Of a DNA stretch of 64,000 nt, positions 53,019-61,617 are shown in pieces; position 1 is the stretch's first letter; each line of letters opens with the position of its first letter. A program made the position numbers and the translations under genes. Location of the stretch: assembly GCA_020636025.1 (NCBI GenBank), contig JACJYQ010000003.1, forward strand, positions 186,001 through 250,000. The letters are read 5' to 3'. The DNA comes from Lewinellaceae bacterium (GTDB lineage: Bacteria > Bacteroidota > Bacteroidia > Chitinophagales > Saprospiraceae). The notes beneath the pieces were generated by a model. That model ran no database searches. It was given only the letters and a program-made list of their open reading frames with translations, and had not been told where the DNA came from.

Positions 53019-55031
53019 TTAATCTTTAAAAATGACAGGTAACGTCACCCGACTGCGTACGGGTTTTTCAGCATGTTCTGCCGGTCGCCATGGGTCCATG
53101 GATCGCACAAAAGACAATGCAGCCTCTCCACATTCCTTTGGCACTTCGGGCGATTTTAGATTGATGTTGCTCAAAGAACCATCTGTTTCTACCACAAATT
53201 CCACATACACCAAACTACAGCTTTGACCGGTGATTGGCTTCAAGGATTTCACCTGATAACCGGCTATTGTATCCAGGCTGCCCGGGTAATAGGCTTTATA
53301 TGCTAGCATATTGTTTAGCCAGATGGTAGGTTCTTTATTTTCGGGTGGAGCGGGAACTTCTATAACGAGTTCCTCAGGCTGGACTGTAGCCTGATCAGTT
53401 TGTACACTTTCTTCCTGTGCCGGTTCTTTTACCACTTCAAAAACCTGATGTTCGAGAGGTGCTGGTGTACAAATTGTGGAGACCTCCAGATCAGCATCGC
53501 TCAGATAAAACTCTTCTCCTTCTTCATTCAGGCCAATACATTCATGAGGCCCCATTTCTGGTTTTTTACCCACCAATAAAAGCCTGCCCTTTGTGTTAGG
53601 TGTTTTTTGGAACAATTTGGTGTAATAATCATTTGCCGGAATAACCTTGGTAAGCATGCCGGCATATAGTTGCTTGCCGCATAATTGCATCAACGCTACG
53701 GTGTCATTTACCCAGCAGTAGTAATAATCGTCGCGAATCTGAATGGGTGAGCTGTAGCGATAATCGGCATCCGATCCGCGATTATTCAGGTTCAGGAAAG
53801 CCCATCTCCCTTTTTCATTGGCGCTGAGCAGGCAACCCGGATTGCTGGTATACCTTAAGCTCCGGGTGTATTTTTCCAACAGGGGATTGCCTGACAAGTC
53901 GAAAGCCATGGCTTCGGAAATTTGATCCTCATTCTCCCTGATCGCCAGTATCGGGAAATCGCCATCCTTAAAGTAGATATACTGGTATTCGATCGGCAGG
54001 ATTTGAGTCGCGTCTTTTGCTAAATAAAGGCCGCTGCGATAGGGAGCTTTTTCACGGCCAACCCTAAAAAGAAAATCGGGTTCAGCTGCAGGGTCGCCAT
54101 CATAAGGTTCTACCGATTTATAGGCAGATATGTTGTATTCTGCAGGAAGTATCACCTTTCCACTGGCTGAATAAAACCCGCATTCTCTCATGGTTTTTTT
54201 GCAAGCCCGATAATAATTGTCGTAAGTCCTTATTTCCCAGCGATCAAAAGGAACAATGACCTTGCCGGTGATATCCAGGATGGCCTGCTCATAATTTTTA
54301 TTCTGAACCCAAAACTGCTCCGACAGGCCCGGCCTAATCGCCCAATATTCGAATGGTAAAAGTGTGTCGCCTTTGGCATTGGTCAATCCCTGACTATTGT
54401 ATCCACCACTTACGATCAGGCTTCCATCGGTCCATTTTATATCGTGGACATTATCAGGGAAAATAGCTTTGCCGTTGCGTGTCAGGTATCGCGCTTTGTA
54501 ATCCCAGCCAATAACAAGCATGGAATTGGCATCGAAACCGCGATCTGCCCTGTCTCCCTCAAGTGTAAAAAGCGGTTTGCCTGTTCCGTCATAAAACTGT
54601 AGTTCCCGATCTGCTTTCTTACGGCTTGCCAATAGCGTTTTGTCAATGGCGGCGACTACTTCATATTGAGGCTGCAAAATGAGGTTACCCGATAAGTCTG
54701 CTATGCCCCATTGACCGGCGGTGTTTTTAACCAAAACAAGACCGCTGGTTTGTCCGGTATGATCAACCGGCATTCTCAGTTCCAAATACTGAAATGGCAG
54801 GAGAATGTTTCCTTTATTGTCGATCAGCCCTCTGTACGCGCCTTTTTTGGCAATCATTACCGAGTCCAGGAATTTAGGTAATTCAGCATACAGGAACGGA
54901 ATCAGGACTTTACCGTCTTTGTCAACAAATCCTTTGTTGCCGGTAGAGCGATCGGTTTTAACTCTTTGTGCCTGTATGGGAAGACTTAGTAACAGGGCAA
55001 AGAAAAACAAGTAGTGTTTGTGCCGCTTCAT
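53019..55031 (-). CDS. WG-repeat protein with TonB-like C-terminal domain (first of a pair)
   Basis: The 670-residue paralogue of the next gene has a start at 55031 (MKRHKHYLFFFALLL) and a signal peptide. WG-like repeats (GFVDKDGKVLIPFLYAEL, GLIDNKGNILLPFQYLEL, GIADLSGNLILQPQYE) fill the N-terminal half. A P/E/Q-rich linker (about 545-590) spans the way to a TonB-like C-terminal domain (about 600-670, VYVEFVVETDGSLSNI). The 2-bp spacing to the second copy shows an operon that arose by tandem duplication. Confidence 0.78.
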   Translation of the reverse strand: MKRHKHYLFFFALLLSLPIQAQRVKTDRSTGNKGFVDKDGKVLIPFLYAELPKFLDSVMIAKKGAYRGLIDNKGNILLPFQYLELRMPVDHTGQTSGLVLVKNTAGQWGIADLSGNLILQPQYEVVAAIDKTLLASRKKADRELQFYDGTGKPLFTLEGDRADRGFDANSMLVIGWDYKARYLTRNGKAIFPDNVHDIKWTDGSLIVSGGYNSQGLTNAKGDTLLPFEYWAIRPGLSEQFWVQNKNYEQAILDITGKVIVPFDRWEIRTYDNYYRACKKTMRECGFYSASGKVILPAEYNISAYKSVEPYDGDPAAEPDFLFRVGREKAPYRSGLYLAKDATQILPIEYQYIYFKDGDFPILAIRENEDQISEAMAFDLSGNPLLEKYTRSLRYTSNPGCLLSANEKGRWAFLNLNNRGSDADYRYSSPIQIRDDYYYCWVNDTVALMQLCGKQLYAGMLTKVIPANDYYTKLFQKTPNTKGRLLLVGKKPEMGPHECIGLNEEGEEFYLSDADLEVSTICTPAPLEHQVFEVVKEPAQEESVQTDQATVQPEELVIEVPAPPENKEPTIWLNNMLAYKAYYPGSLDTIAGYQVKSLKPITGQSCSLVYVEFVVETDGSLSNINLKSPEVPKECGEAALSFVRSMDPWRPAEHAEKPVRSRVTLPVIFKD

Positions 55032-55149
55032 GAGGGAAGGCCATAATGAGTTTGAGTCCACAAATATCGCAATATGGCCATTATAACTGGTTAACTGGAA
55101 ATTGTATAACAATCAAAATTTCAGAGAAATCAGCATCTCATAAATTAGG

Positions 55150-55233
55150 TTCACCACAGATAACACAGATTTTCACAGATTAATGTAGGATTGCCGCAGG
55201 CAATCTGTGAAAATCTGTGTTATCTGTAGTGAA
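55150..55233. repeat. Inverted word-array element (CACAGAT words)
   Basis: The arms 55150-55181 and 55202-55233 (32 bp) are reverse complements with one mismatch. Each contains three CACAGAT words spaced 9-10 bp apart. The 20-bp loop holds a smaller inverted repeat (ATTGCC/GGCAAT). It lies in the 286-bp gap before the first WG-repeat gene. Confidence 0.85.
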
Positions 55234-55317
55234 AAAAGCAAGTATTGGGTATTTATAGCCACCACTGCGTATCACATTGCTTCCTCCTTAGCAACATCCA
55301 GACGTTTAAACAGACTC

Positions 55318-57453
55318 TTATTCTTTCAAAAATTTTACAGTAGAAGTTCCGGAGCTCGCATAATACAGTCCTCTGGGCAGACTGGAAATATTCAATTGAA
55401 GTGCATTTCCAGCCAGTTGTTTAAGAGAATATCCCGTCATTTTCTGCCCGATCGAGTTGAAAATCTCAAGGCGCTTCACGTCGCTCTCCGGCATTATGAT
55501 TGTGACAAAATCGCGGGATGGATTTGGGAAAATCCTGATCTCCTTTTTACTGGATAAAGGATCATTGGTTAACGAAGATGTAGACCCACACACCTGCCCT
55601 ACATACCTGGATAACATGTTCACATACGCTCCCTGATAGGTAATGGAATTTTCAGTGATCTCCCAGGAGTTTTCCGGCCAGCCGCTGTTCCAGTCTTTGT
55701 AGGATTTCTGAATCGGTTGCCCAAGTGGTGGTTCCAGGGCCGGACCCGAATAAGCCGGATCGGGAGAATAACCCGGATTCATGCCTCCGGGTACAATGCC
55801 GGGCGGCGGGCCATATAAAGAACTGAGGGCATTGTCGTAAACCGTTCCATCGTAAAACCAGGCATGGTAAATTTCATTGGCGCATTTGTCTCCGCCAACA
55901 TCATACATATTCGTCAACATTACCTGATTGATGGGGTTTACGCCATGCAGGAAATGCAGGTATCCGTCGGCTGCGTGTACATAATTGAGGGAATCGTTTG
56001 TGCCATCGCCGTTATTCAAGCCATATTTCAGCAGGTTTTGATACATGGTTGCCGAATAACTTTTTTGTTTGTTATTGCCCCATACATAGTCGTCGTTTTT
56101 CATGAATGCCCGGTAAGCATCGCTTTTATTCAGAACAGCAGTTAGCAGATCAGCATTGTTGAAATGAACGGCGTTTACATAGCTGTTTTTAATGTCATTG
56201 GCCACGCTGGAAGTTGCCGTTGGAAGATTTGCATAATACAACATAGCGTCCTGCACGGCCGGTTGAAAAACATACCAGTAGCCCCAGGCGATCGGGTTTA
56301 GTGCATTATAATGTGAATCGAAATAATCGCGGTACTCTGTATTACCGGTGGCAGCAAATAGGTACACTGCCGCGCAGGCCAGGTAGTCGTCTTGTGTGTA
56401 GGTGGCTACCTCCGGGTTGGCAGATGAAAAACCTGCATTGTTATAGGTAGAGTAGGAGGGGTGGCTTTTTATCCAGCTCCAGGCCAATTCCGCTTTGTTT
56501 AACAGCGTAGTAGCATAAGCGTTTGAGCCCTGGGCTTTGTACACGATAGCCGCATGTGCAAAAACACTTGCCACAGCTCTGGTGGCAGAAGCTTCGGCTT
56601 TCCCATAGCGTCTGAAAGCCAGGTCTGCACTGGGAGGACTTGTGGCTTCAAATCCGGTTACCGAGACCTTCATCAGGCAGGAACCATCGGCCAGCTGCAT
56701 TTTCATAAGCCAGTCTAGTTCCACTTTTATTTCATCCAGAATATCCGGAACTCCGTTCCCGGATTCGGGGATGTTGAAATTGTCGCCCCAGATGCCCGGG
56801 TTGTTTTCGTAGGCATATAAGAGATCGTGGAGTGGTTCGTGGCTGAAGTTCACGTATTTGTTGTAATCGCCGGCATCGTGCCACCCTCCGGAAAGGTCTT
56901 TGGATGTAGCTGCGTTCTGAGGATCAGTTACCAGGGTGCAATGCACATCCTGTTGGCCGAAGTGGTGACAGGCTTCGTCGTTCCAGTTTCCGCCGTGTTC
57001 CGGAGATTTGGCCACGCCGCAGCGCTGATAATAAAAAGCACGGACACTCTCTCGCAAAACCTCTTCATATACATGGTCATCAATGTTGAAATTATAGGAA
57101 CGAAGGTTATTGATTGGGTCCAGCAGGTAATATTCACCGGGTGTACTCAGTGCAGAAAAATCGAACCACCAGACTTTGTCGCCAGATTGAAAATGGGTGT
57201 TTCCATTGTTCCAGGCGACCGGCGCAGCGCTGAAGACTACCATGGCAGTGGATGCATCCACCACCTGGAGGGTGGCTCCGGGTGTGTAGTTGTCTGTTGC
57301 GTTAAAACCAAGCTGCGGATTGGCAAGCACGGCTACTTTCTGGGCGCAGGGCAGGTAGCCAAATTGATCAATGTGGATGTTTTGGGTGATGGATTGAGCC
57401 TGCAGCAGGGAGGCAGACAGGCAAAGCAGAAAAATCGGCAGGGATGCTTTCAT
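55318..57453 (-). CDS. Glycoside hydrolase family 9 (cellulase-type) with T9SS sorting domain
   Basis: The 711-residue secreted enzyme starts at 57453 (MKASLPIFLLCLSASLLQAQ). It has an N-terminal CelD-type Ig-like domain (about 22-118) and a GH9 (alpha/alpha)6 domain (about 125-615). Catalytic landmarks are HDAGDYNKYVN with DAGD at 193-196, a GVNPINQVMLTN segment, and the late acid in SWEITENSITYQGAYVNML. A type A T9SS sorting domain closes the protein (IFPNPSRDFVTI, GLYYASSGTS). Probable activity is endo-beta-1,4-glucanase or a related beta-glucan hydrolase outside the cell. It is monocistronic, with no PUL neighbours. Confidence 0.93.
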   Translation of the reverse strand: MKASLPIFLLCLSASLLQAQSITQNIHIDQFGYLPCAQKVAVLANPQLGFNATDNYTPGATLQVVDASTAMVVFSAAPVAWNNGNTHFQSGDKVWWFDFSALSTPGEYYLLDPINNLRSYNFNIDDHVYEEVLRESVRAFYYQRCGVAKSPEHGGNWNDEACHHFGQQDVHCTLVTDPQNAATSKDLSGGWHDAGDYNKYVNFSHEPLHDLLYAYENNPGIWGDNFNIPESGNGVPDILDEIKVELDWLMKMQLADGSCLMKVSVTGFEATSPPSADLAFRRYGKAEASATRAVASVFAHAAIVYKAQGSNAYATTLLNKAELAWSWIKSHPSYSTYNNAGFSSANPEVATYTQDDYLACAAVYLFAATGNTEYRDYFDSHYNALNPIAWGYWYVFQPAVQDAMLYYANLPTATSSVANDIKNSYVNAVHFNNADLLTAVLNKSDAYRAFMKNDDYVWGNNKQKSYSATMYQNLLKYGLNNGDGTNDSLNYVHAADGYLHFLHGVNPINQVMLTNMYDVGGDKCANEIYHAWFYDGTVYDNALSSLYGPPPGIVPGGMNPGYSPDPAYSGPALEPPLGQPIQKSYKDWNSGWPENSWEITENSITYQGAYVNMLSRYVGQVCGSTSSLTNDPLSSKKEIRIFPNPSRDFVTIIMPESDVKRLEIFNSIGQKMTGYSLKQLAGNALQLNISSLPRGLYYASSGTSTVKFLKE

Positions 57454-57540
57454 GTGTTTGGTTTGTTTTGTTAAAGGAATTGAGATGCATATCAATTGGG
57501 CAGGCTAATATATGCAATTACAGGGTAATATCAAGTTTTC

Positions 57541-57836
57541 GCCGTGCTTTGGTGTTTCCGCAGGAGCACCAAGCACATACGGCAGCGTGAGCAATACAAT
57601 TTTATCATTCAAACTTCAAAAATCACTTCGACAATCATATGTTCATGTATTCATATGTTCATGTATTCAATAAAGGCCAGTAAATGAGTTAAAGCCTTGG
57701 TTGCCAACTATTTTAATGTGCATACTGTAGTGTCTTCTGACCAAGCACAGGATATGTGAGCGGCGGAGAAAGCCTCCTGATTAGCTTATACATCTCGTGT
57801 TGCGTGTGCTCTTAGTCACAAGACCAAGAGCGGCGA
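57541..57836. repeat. REP-like hairpins (CTTGGTC/GCTTTGGTG family)
   Basis: The 468-bp gap between the GH9 gene and the repeat adhesin gene holds a hairpin at 57541-57585 (GTGCTTTGGTG with CACCAAGCAC). It also holds an inverted pair at about 57730-57752 and 57805-57836, whose right half folds as GCTCTTAGTC-ACAA-GACCAAGAGC. These are related to 10769-10934 and 50415-50438. No gene is seen in the gap. Confidence 0.65.
57632..57671. repeat. Unpaired word array (GAATACAT/GAACATAT 8-mers)
   Basis: On the minus strand the 8-mers GAATACAT and GAACATAT alternate twice (period 16). No inverted partner is present in the gap. The word ATACATGA is shared with the element at 34814-34924. Confidence 0.6.
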
Positions 57837-57921
57837 AACACTTCTTTCCAGGCACCAGAAACGGGGCTGCAGCTCCAGCATTCGCTGAAACTGCCCTTCC
57901 CCATTTTACCAAATGAATGAT

Positions 57922-60921
57922 TTACCTGCGCCCTCTTTCCTGGGCACGACGCTCTTTCGGATAATTGGTTTTGTCACGGATCACCTGGAAATTTTCATGG
58001 CCTTTCCTGACGCCTTTCACTTCCCAGTCGAATTCAAAAGAACCTGTTCCGGCTTTCAATTCTTTTACTCGAATGCCTTCAGCTGTTTTTTCCACCACAG
58101 CAAGTCCGTAAGTATCTGTAGACAATGGAGTGACGATGGCTGTAAGCGTTTCCGGATTGGCTACATTTCTGAAATGGTCCGGAAATGGTACAAAAGCTTC
58201 TCCGTTTACCAGCGTTGCTGTGCCGCGTGTATAGGCTGCCGCTTCCGGGCCTTCAATGGCCACGTACCAGATCTCCTTGCCAGGCTGCTCCGGGTGATCC
58301 ATCCGGAATGGCTTCAGATCGGCAAATACGGTTCCGTTGCCAAATTCATCAATGAAGAAACCTGCTTTTTCAACTCCCAAAGGGTTATAAATAGCGGCAA
58401 ATCCGCAGCCGTCGCAGGCAAGAGGATTAGGATCCTGACCAGCGTAGAAGTTGTAATTATTGGTGGTTCCATCGTATAGGTCAAGGTAACCGTCTTCTCC
58501 CAGAATACTATATCCAAGAACTCCTATTGGCGACCCATCATTCTTTAGCACATGCATGCCTTGCCCATCCACGCGGGCGTAATCGGATTGCAAGTCAAAG
58601 GATTTTACCTTGAAATCGCCGCTTGTCCATATCTGCGGAAAGAATGATTGTGGATCATAATTGATTCCGGCAAACTGGTCGCCCTGGTTGGTATACATAC
58701 TCAGGCTTCCATTTCTGAATTCATCCAAGCCAGCCTCAAGCCTGGGCGCCAGAATGTTGAAAGATGGTCCTACTGGAATCAAATCGCCCATATTCAACCA
58801 ACGGGAAGATGTCAAAAGATACGTTGAATCAGTTCCTGTCAGTTCGAGTACGCCTCTGTTGTCTATTGAAGATAGCTGAGCACTGAATTCACCATTCTCA
58901 TTGTAAACCGTAACCTCACCGCCACCTGGTATGCCTTGAAGTTCACCATTCGGATCCCAGTGCCCCATGGTAACCAGCGGTGTTCCACCTGTACCGCTAA
59001 ACAACTTCAAACCACCGCCTTTGTAAATGCCATCGGTTCCCATCCACACATTCTTGAATTTTACATCATTCACCATCACAAGACTGTCTTCAAACAGTGC
59101 CAGGCGCTGGAAAGCGTTGTTCGGGTTGGTAATATCTACGACCTCCAGACCGCTTGAACCCAAATTGAGTATTTCTTCAAAACCAATGATCTCGGCGCCC
59201 CATTGCATGTAATTGGCCGCATTGAAACCACCACCCAATTTAAAACGAGCGCCAAAAGGCGACACGATGGCTTCTGCTTCCGGAATTAAACCAATACCGG
59301 GGTTGAAAAGGTACAAACTATCCCGATCGAGCATGGATTTATATCCGTTCTGGGTGTCTTCAAATAAAAGGTTTTTGTAGCTGGTAGTAGAGCGCTCATT
59401 GTCTTTAAAAATTTGAAGCTGGTCTTTGTACAGGCTGCCGCGTTCTGAAGCTGCGCCAGGTGCATACACATCGAATCCAGTTCGGGTCATATCAGCGACG
59501 CTGGTATTTGAACTGAGTTGCTGAAATTTCAACATAACCGGACTCAGGAAATAACCTCTGTCTGACACATCAGATGCTGCAATGAGACCTGGATGAATAC
59601 TGGTGCCAGGGTTTGCAGGGTCCATGGCGTCTTTGATGGATACGACTCCTTCATCATATAAAATTCCATTGGGAACTGGAAGCCAGGGGGATGCAAACGG
59701 ACTAAGGTCTACGCTGTTCCCATCTTCAATAGTTAGGGTATTCCCAGAAAGGTTTAGCATTTGATCATCAGTATCGACAGACAGGATAGGGGAGAGGTCA
59801 ACGGGAGCTGCGCCGGTGAGTTCCAACTGGGTGCCGTTTAGAAACAGTAACTGTATTTCATTCAGAGGGTCGTAGTCGGCGTCGTTAACCTCATCGGTGA
59901 AAGAGCCACCACCATTGCTCAAACTAACGGTGTTGCCGTTTTTTGAGATGGTTTGAATCTCATTAGTCGGGTCGGCATCAGCGTCATTTACCTCATCTGT
60001 AAAGGAACCACCACCATTACTTAACGTTACGGTATTGCCGTTTTTCGAAATGCTTTGCAATTCATTGGTCGGGTCGGCATCAGCGTCGGTTCCGCCTGTT
60101 GGAATGCTCACGGAGTTTCCATTGCTGATGGAGAGCATGTTTGAATTGGGGTCGAAGCTTAGTGTTTGCAATTCGTTTGTCGGGTTGGCATCAGCATCGT
60201 TTACTTCATCTGTGAAAGAGCCGCCGTTGTTACTCAGTGTAACCGTGTTCCCGTTTTTTGAAATGCTTTGCAATTCATTGGTAGGGTCTGCATCTGCGTC
60301 AGTTCCGCCTGTTGGAATGCTCACGGAGTTTCCATTGCTGATGGAGAGCATGTTGGAATTTGGATCAAAGCTCAGCGTTTGCAACTCGTTTGTTGGATTT
60401 GCATCAGCGTCATTGATATCAACGGCTCCGCCGTTGTGCGACAGAAATATCTGCGAACCTGATTTGCTCAAAATCTGAATTTCATTGGTAGGGTCGGCGT
60501 CGGCGTCATCGGGATTGCTAACGGTCTCTGCATGAAGGGCATAAGGAACCGAAACCAGCTGTGAGACGCCCAGTACCTGGAAATTGGAACCGCCATTTTG
60601 ATCCATTTCTACTTCCAGCCAATAAGTGTTGCTGCCCCAATCGATGTTGGAGAAATTACCGTTTTGCACGGTACCGCGACCTACGATCAGGTTTATGACT
60701 CCGAGGTCTGTGCTGTTTGTCAAATGGGTTTCAGAATATACAGGGTTGCCGGCAGTTCCGCCTTCCCGGATGTTGAGTCGGAGTGCTACCGCCTGATTGG
60801 CAATGGGTTGGTTCATGGCGTCGCGGACTACAGCCTGGTAATTAAATCCGGCTGGCGACTGAGCGCTCATAGCAGTAACAAGACCGATAAGCAGTGCAAG
60901 GGAATAGAGTATCTTTTTCAT
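57922..60921 (-). CDS. DADADPTNE-repeat fibre-like surface protein
   Basis: The 999-residue protein has a signal peptide (1-20). An N-terminal domain common in Bacteroidota cell-surface proteins (about 22-135: GFNYQAVVRD, VYSETHLTN, SVPYALHAE) precedes seven 32-37-residue repeats starting DADADPTNEL (about 138-385). A long region without known domains follows, then a C-terminal domain (about 890-999) resembling the end of phage-tail-fibre-like proteins (WYVAIEGPEAAAYTRG, AFVPFPDHF). No T9SS tail is present. A 213-bp segment encoding two repeats is duplicated almost exactly (offset 60091 to 60304). It probably forms a trimeric or fibrous adhesin. The gene 49 bp upstream encodes a small T9SS protein. 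Confidence 0.75.
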   Translation of the reverse strand: MKKILYSLALLIGLVTAMSAQSPAGFNYQAVVRDAMNQPIANQAVALRLNIREGGTAGNPVYSETHLTNSTDLGVINLIVGRGTVQNGNFSNIDWGSNTYWLEVEMDQNGGSNFQVLGVSQLVSVPYALHAETVSNPDDADADPTNEIQILSKSGSQIFLSHNGGAVDINDADANPTNELQTLSFDPNSNMLSISNGNSVSIPTGGTDADADPTNELQSISKNGNTVTLSNNGGSFTDEVNDADANPTNELQTLSFDPNSNMLSISNGNSVSIPTGGTDADADPTNELQSISKNGNTVTLSNGGGSFTDEVNDADADPTNEIQTISKNGNTVSLSNGGGSFTDEVNDADYDPLNEIQLLFLNGTQLELTGAAPVDLSPILSVDTDDQMLNLSGNTLTIEDGNSVDLSPFASPWLPVPNGILYDEGVVSIKDAMDPANPGTSIHPGLIAASDVSDRGYFLSPVMLKFQQLSSNTSVADMTRTGFDVYAPGAASERGSLYKDQLQIFKDNERSTTSYKNLLFEDTQNGYKSMLDRDSLYLFNPGIGLIPEAEAIVSPFGARFKLGGGFNAANYMQWGAEIIGFEEILNLGSSGLEVVDITNPNNAFQRLALFEDSLVMVNDVKFKNVWMGTDGIYKGGGLKLFSGTGGTPLVTMGHWDPNGELQGIPGGGEVTVYNENGEFSAQLSSIDNRGVLELTGTDSTYLLTSSRWLNMGDLIPVGPSFNILAPRLEAGLDEFRNGSLSMYTNQGDQFAGINYDPQSFFPQIWTSGDFKVKSFDLQSDYARVDGQGMHVLKNDGSPIGVLGYSILGEDGYLDLYDGTTNNYNFYAGQDPNPLACDGCGFAAIYNPLGVEKAGFFIDEFGNGTVFADLKPFRMDHPEQPGKEIWYVAIEGPEAAAYTRGTATLVNGEAFVPFPDHFRNVANPETLTAIVTPLSTDTYGLAVVEKTAEGIRVKELKAGTGSFEFDWEVKGVRKGHENFQVIRDKTNYPKERRAQERGRR

Positions 60922-60970
60922 TTTGGTAAAGTGTTTGAAATTTTAGTTGGTAATAAAATTGGTTAGGGGA

Positions 60971-61447
60971 TTAGATTTTGAGGAGTCTTAATACTCTGGT
61001 GGCATGGGATAAGTTGGATACCCGGATGAAGTATTCACCGGCGGGAAGGCTATTCAATTCGAATCGAATTGGGGATCCGTTCAATACGCTACCTTCCCGG
61101 ATCAGAATACCGTTCAGGTCAAAAAGGCTGACTTGGAGTGTTTCCGTGGTTTCAGCAATCAGCAGGCACCAGTCAACTGCCGGATTGGGAAATAACTGAA
61201 TATCTACGTCCAGCGCTGGCTGTTGAAAGCCTATTGTTCCGGAAAGAAATATTTGCTGTAAGCCAGGTGTCAGACCGGCGCCTGTGTATGGCGCAACTTG
61301 TAGTTCACCGACGGAGCTGTGTACATGAACTCCGGAAGGCATGCTTCCAACGAAACCGTTAGACCCGATCAGTTGCAGGGCAATGCTTTGTCCCTGGCAA
61401 ACAAGAAGCTGCATCAAGAGAGCCAGGACAAACAGGAATTGTTTCAT
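60971..61447 (-). CDS. Small T9SS-sorted secreted protein
   Basis: The 158-residue protein has a signal peptide (1-19), a short glycine-rich mature part (about 20-75), and a type A T9SS sorting domain (about 80-158: DIQLFPNPAVDWCLLI, LPAGEYFIRVSN). It is first in a two-gene transcript with the 999-residue fibre-like protein (49-bp gap), so it may anchor or escort that protein. An upstream direct repeat and -7-like box may control both. Confidence 0.78.
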   Translation of the reverse strand: MKQFLFVLALLMQLLVCQGQSIALQLIGSNGFVGSMPSGVHVHSSVGELQVAPYTGAGLTPGLQQIFLSGTIGFQQPALDVDIQLFPNPAVDWCLLIAETTETLQVSLFDLNGILIREGSVLNGSPIRFELNSLPAGEYFIRVSNLSHATRVLRLLKI

Positions 61448-61519
61448 AATAATTACATTTGAAGATGAATGAATGGCAACGTGATCTTACGTGTGGCATG
61501 CCGGCTGTTGCTTTCATTG

Positions 61520-61583
61520 CAAAGGTTCAGGTGTAGCCATTCCAATCACTTGCGCAATTCGGACTTTCCCTTGCTCAATTCGG
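61520..61583 (-). promoter_or_regulatory. Direct-repeat operator and -7-like box in the divergent promoter region
   Basis: A 14-bp sequence (CTTGCGCAATTCGG at 61549, CTTGCTCAATTCGG at 61570) is repeated directly with a 21-bp period and one mismatch. On the minus strand, AACCTTTG (61520-61527, 7 of 8 to TAnnTTTG) follows about 21 bp later. This looks like an activator site for the minus-strand operon, possibly the target of the kinase encoded divergently. Confidence 0.4.
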
Positions 61584-61617
61584 CATGTATTGATAATCAG
61601 AAACTTATAAGCAAAAA

